NCBI GenBank assembly: GCA_050633585.1
Contig: JBOEGT010000058.1
Coordinates: 1 to 33,569, forward strand
Length of the DNA stretch: 33,569 nucleotides
Direction of reading: 5' to 3'
Source: CALKZN01 sp050633585
GTDB taxonomy: Bacteria > Pseudomonadota > Gammaproteobacteria > Arenicellales > Arenicellaceae
The notes beneath the pieces are model-generated. The model saw nothing but the letters and a program-made list of their open reading frames with translations, did not search any database and was not told where the DNA came from. Position 1 is the stretch's first letter; each line of letters starts with the position of its first letter. Below, piece after piece: positions 30,837-33,569 of this stretch. The position numbers and the translations under genes were made by a program.

Positions 30837-31208
30837 TTAAGAGAGGTAACCTACTTTTTTATACTCAGAATACCCATCGCGCGTGAGTTCACCCAATTCT
30901 TTGAATAGATTGTCATCTAGCACACGAAAATTAAAACAAGACTTCCCTTGCATACGGCGCTTTAACTTCGACGAAATATCATTCAACAATTCAGGAAAAA
31001 CATAGACAGGCATCAAGTGAAAACTGACATAGTTTTTATTGATTTTCACCGAACCAAAATACATGGGCTTTTTATTCTTCATCAGAAAATGAGTATTCAA
31101 ATAAAAGTGATCAACGTCATCATGCACCACAACTAATTCCTTAGAGTATGGTTCGAGGATACTTTTTAAGCCCTTAAAAACTGCAGAAAAATCAGCGTTA
31201 TCTTTCAT
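30837..31208 (-). CDS. Hypothetical protein, possible DUF1801/YdhG-like fold
   Basis: A 123-residue soluble protein beginning MKDNADFSAVFKGLKSILEP. A stretch KPMYFGSVKINKNYVSFHLMPVYVFPELL is the most conserved-looking part and recalls the strand that reads VSFHF or VSLHF in DUF1801 proteins; RMQGKSCFNF follows. I am not sure of the family. Two features support a real gene: an intact frame of good length, and a place at the head of three leftward genes with short gaps. Function unknown. Confidence 0.7.
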   Translation of the reverse strand: MKDNADFSAVFKGLKSILEPYSKELVVVHDDVDHFYLNTHFLMKNKKPMYFGSVKINKNYVSFHLMPVYVFPELLNDISSKLKRRMQGKSCFNFRVLDDNLFKELGELTRDGYSEYKKVGYLS

Positions 31209-31335
31209 AGCGTTTTCATTAAAAGTTAATCATTAGCAAATCAATATACATTTGAACCCACTTGAAACCATTTACTCGTTACAGTTCGATAATAGTTATA
31301 TTCATGAAAATAACTTCATCGGTTAGATTAACGAA

Positions 31336-32031
31336 CTATTTAGGTTCTGCCATATTATTGGTTAATTTTTTTAGTAGCTTTTCGTCAAAGGGAATATCTG
31401 TTACTGATCTGTATTTTTTTACAATTGTCCATGCTTGCTCATATTGTTCCTGGGCATTTAACACTCTAGCCCACTGAAAATATAAATATGCTTTAGGGAC
31501 TGCTTCATCACTTTCAGCCTCAATAAAAATGTCTGTAGACTTTTTAAGGTATTGTTTCTTTTCGTCATCAGTAACTTGCTCACCATGCATCGCGCACCCA
31601 GCATACAGGACTGCTAAATCTGGTTTATACCCAGCTTGAAGAGATCCCTTAGCAAGGCCTAATTCTAAAATTTTGAAACCTTCACAATACTTTCCTGCAT
31701 CATGAAGAATCGATGAAAACCCCCAGTACACTTCTATATTATTAGGATTGATTAGCCAAGCTTGATTAAAGCGCGCCATAGCTTTTTGATTGTCGCCTCG
31801 CTGATAATAGCTAAAAGCTGCTTCTACAAATGCCATGCTAGCTTTTTCACGGCTACCAAATTGTTGTGTAACATCTTCTATTAGGCGTTCATCTGCTTTA
31901 TTTAACAAGTCATGCTGACTTCGGTCCATTCCACCATACATTGGCACTTGATCTATTGGGACTTTTGCTAAAACTACTGAACCGATAGTCACGCCAATTA
32001 AAATCACGAAAGTTATAAATAGGCTTTTCAT
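31336..32031 (-). CDS. Secreted TPR-repeat protein
   Basis: A 231-residue protein with a signal peptide (MKSLFITFVILIGVTIGSVVLA, positions 1-22) and a periplasmic or envelope-facing body. Tetratricopeptide-like helices include SMAFVEAAFSYYQRGDNQKAMARFNQAWLINPNNIEVYWGFSSIL and PKAYLYFQWARVLNAQEQYEQAWTIVKKYR. It probably acts as a protein-binding scaffold. The ATG at 32031 has AGGA about 8 bases ahead and gives a clean signal peptide; a TTG at 32049 is less likely. It is separated by 127 bases from the next leftward gene, so operon membership is unclear. Confidence 0.8.
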   Translation of the reverse strand: MKSLFITFVILIGVTIGSVVLAKVPIDQVPMYGGMDRSQHDLLNKADERLIEDVTQQFGSREKASMAFVEAAFSYYQRGDNQKAMARFNQAWLINPNNIEVYWGFSSILHDAGKYCEGFKILELGLAKGSLQAGYKPDLAVLYAGCAMHGEQVTDDEKKQYLKKSTDIFIEAESDEAVPKAYLYFQWARVLNAQEQYEQAWTIVKKYRSVTDIPFDEKLLKKLTNNMAEPK

Positions 32032-32252
32032 TTTATTTATCCTGCGCAAACGACTCCATGCGACGGTTTGCTTTTTCCTTTAAGTTTAAGTTGATACTTA
32101 CCATAATTTGATTAAGATGATCTCAAGGCAAAACTTGCTTCAGATAGCCTGAGTCACAGAACAGCAGATTATTAATAATCAATTCAGCAACATACTTTGA
32201 TTCTGCAAAAATTCAAAGCTATGTTTTACACTTTTCGACACGGTAGTTGTTT

Positions 32253-33521
32253 ATGCATTTATTTTTTATTTTTATCATCATCGTCGTTTTTTTTCTGATA
32301 ATACGCCACTTTAAAAGTGATCAACTGCCTATGGCCTCAGCAAAATCAGAAGCCTCTGAAAATATTACACAACACTTGGAACCGGTATATATCTCTGATG
32401 GCAAGCTATTTACCTATTCGAGTTCAGGTAAAACGATACAAATTGAAAGCGCTTATATCGAGGACATGCGCGAACGGCAGGAAAAAAGCAAACAACTGGC
32501 GGGTTGGAAAGAAGGAACAACTTGGGATACCTCATTTGCGCAAATGAGTGGCATGGGTGAGCGCCATGAAGAAGGTATCATTCAGTTTTCTTCCGTCACG
32601 CGATCAAATAGCAGGAAGTTATTATATTGCTTAAAAGGCGCTGGTTTTGGCGGTTTATTTGAGTTTTGCTTTGACACAAAAAAAGAAAAAAGACTCATGC
32701 ATCGACAAAATTTGGATTTTAGGGATTTGAGCAGACCGAATGCTGATGGACAAGTGCTTTGTTGTTCAGTGCAGCAAGGTGGCAATGCTGACATTACAAT
32801 GATGAAGGCCAACGAAAGTTCATACAAGGACCTCACAGCCGGAGACACTATTGATACCGCACCATCATGGGTGTGGGATCAACCCAATCATATCGTGTAT
32901 CAATCTCAAGGCATTGCACGGGATATTGAAGGATATATCAAAGGCGTGAGCCCATCAGAAATCATATTATTGAATACCCAATCAGGCGAACTCAAGACCA
33001 TATTTTCAAGCAACGACACTGATTACCTCAAGCCCCAAGTTTCTCAAAATGGGAATTTATATTTCATCACCAGGCCCTATGAAAGTAATGAGTATTCACG
33101 TTCCAGTGCAGCACTGGATGCATTATTTTTTCCTTTCCGATTACTTCGAGCGGTTTTCCACTACCTAAACTTTTTTTCGCTACTTTACTCACGAAAACCA
33201 TTAACCAGTGCCAATGGCCCACAAGTCCGAAAAGATGCCAAAGACGTCATATTGCAAGGCCGTCGAATCGACACCGAAAAAGCCCTCCGAAAAGGCACTC
33301 ACGCAAACGGCATGCCTTCTTTAGTGCCAGCAAATTGGGTATTAATGAGATGCGACAAACAAGGCAATCAAGAAATACTGGCAACTCATGTGGCCTCTTA
33401 CTCTCTTGGAGAGGATGACAATATTATTTATTCGAATGGGTGTGGGATCTTCTATATCACACCAGAAGGAAAGCACGAAAAAGTACTGCAAGAAAAATTG
33501 ATTGAAGATATTTTAATGTAG
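32253..33521 (+). CDS. Membrane-anchored hypothetical protein, possible beta-propeller (TolB-like)
   Basis: A 422-residue protein with one N-terminal membrane helix (MHLFFIFIIIVVFFLII, 1-17) and a large body. Repeats with the shape of beta-propeller blades are visible: PVYISDGKLFTYSSSGKTIQIES, RKLLYCLKGAGFGGLFEFCFDTKKE, APSWVWDQPNHIVYQSQG followed by EIILLNTQSGELKTIFSSNDTDYLKPQVSQNGNLYFITRP, and DDNIIYSNGCGIFYITPEGK. This resembles TolB/PD40-type propellers, but I cannot name a family. A hydrophobic segment (ALFFPFRLLRAVFHYLNFFSLLY) lies about two thirds along. The ATG at 32253 has GGTAG about 8 bases ahead; a TTG at 32247 is also in frame. Confidence 0.75.
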   Translation: MHLFFIFIIIVVFFLIIRHFKSDQLPMASAKSEASENITQHLEPVYISDGKLFTYSSSGKTIQIESAYIEDMRERQEKSKQLAGWKEGTTWDTSFAQMSGMGERHEEGIIQFSSVTRSNSRKLLYCLKGAGFGGLFEFCFDTKKEKRLMHRQNLDFRDLSRPNADGQVLCCSVQQGGNADITMMKANESSYKDLTAGDTIDTAPSWVWDQPNHIVYQSQGIARDIEGYIKGVSPSEIILLNTQSGELKTIFSSNDTDYLKPQVSQNGNLYFITRPYESNEYSRSSAALDALFFPFRLLRAVFHYLNFFSLLYSRKPLTSANGPQVRKDAKDVILQGRRIDTEKALRKGTHANGMPSLVPANWVLMRCDKQGNQEILATHVASYSLGEDDNIIYSNGCGIFYITPEGKHEKVLQEKLIEDILM

Positions 33522-33569
33522 CAAGTTCATTAACAATGAATTCAACGCAAAATAATCGATAACCTTGTT

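Noticed and set aside
1..33569. tRNA, rRNA, CRISPR arrays, insertion sequences, prophage
   Set aside because: No cloverleaf-like block, no rRNA-like sequence, no regularly spaced repeats beyond the pairs reported, and no transposase, integrase or phage protein among the translated frames.

Overview
The window looks like chromosomal DNA of a moderately AT-rich, probably marine or brackish gammaproteobacterium. This rests on gene content: a YejABEF importer, an AlgI/AlgX-type polysaccharide acetylation pair, an MscS-type channel with a periplasmic domain, a MocR/peroxiredoxin/PNPOx cluster and an ArsR/permease cluster. Genes are dense on both strands. I saw no tRNA, rRNA, transposase, integrase, phage gene or CRISPR array, and no gene-free stretch longer than 300 bases.

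Layout. (1) 129-2812: MBOAT acyltransferase plus AlgX/AlgJ-like esterase, a two-gene module that acetylates an exported polysaccharide. (2) 2919-3728: a MerF-like two-helix metal transport protein behind a textbook MerR-type stretched promoter, convergent with a metal-sensing MerR regulator. (3) 3841-4434: a secreted YHS-domain protein with its own terminator and an upstream dyad. (4) 4488-10196: yejABEF, a peptide ABC importer. (5) 10310-13707: a GNAT acetyltransferase, a RimK-like ATP-grasp ligase and an MscS-family channel. (6) 13704-17915: an Lrp/AsnC regulator divergent from a diaminopropionate ammonia-lyase-like PLP enzyme, a glutathione S-transferase-like protein and a MOSC/flavin reductase/2Fe-2S fusion. 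(7) 18098-19018: an outer-membrane beta-barrel protein and a very small basic protein ahead of a strong terminator.

(8) 19027-24658 is the most interesting block. A LysR regulator sits between two operons. The leftward one encodes a two-subunit ThDP decarboxylase of the sulfopyruvate decarboxylase (ComD/ComE) type and an FMN alpha-hydroxyacid dehydrogenase. The rightward one encodes a GlcD-type FAD 2-hydroxyacid dehydrogenase and an Asp/Glu-racemase-family protein. The same TTAA-N7-TTAA site with an embedded T-N11-A LysR box lies upstream of both. I infer a pathway that oxidises both enantiomers of a 2-hydroxyacid (sulfolactate is the leading candidate) to the 2-oxoacid and decarboxylates it.

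(9) 24869-26637: a 53-residue membrane protein missed by length cut-offs, an AhpD-like CxxC protein, an ArsP/YraQ-family permease and a divergent ArsR regulator, with two copies of the operator TATATTTC-N10-GAAATATA in the shared promoter region. (10) 26694-29648: a MocR regulator with 17-bp direct repeats at its start, divergent from a peroxiredoxin and a PNPOx-family flavoprotein. (11) 29710-33521: a GNAT protein, two small unrecognised cytoplasmic proteins, a secreted TPR protein and a membrane-anchored protein with beta-propeller-like repeats. This last block is the least understood.

The regulatory sites were found by reading the sequence and are unusually clear, so several genes can be grouped into regulons. 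Substrates in blocks 6 and 8 are inferred.
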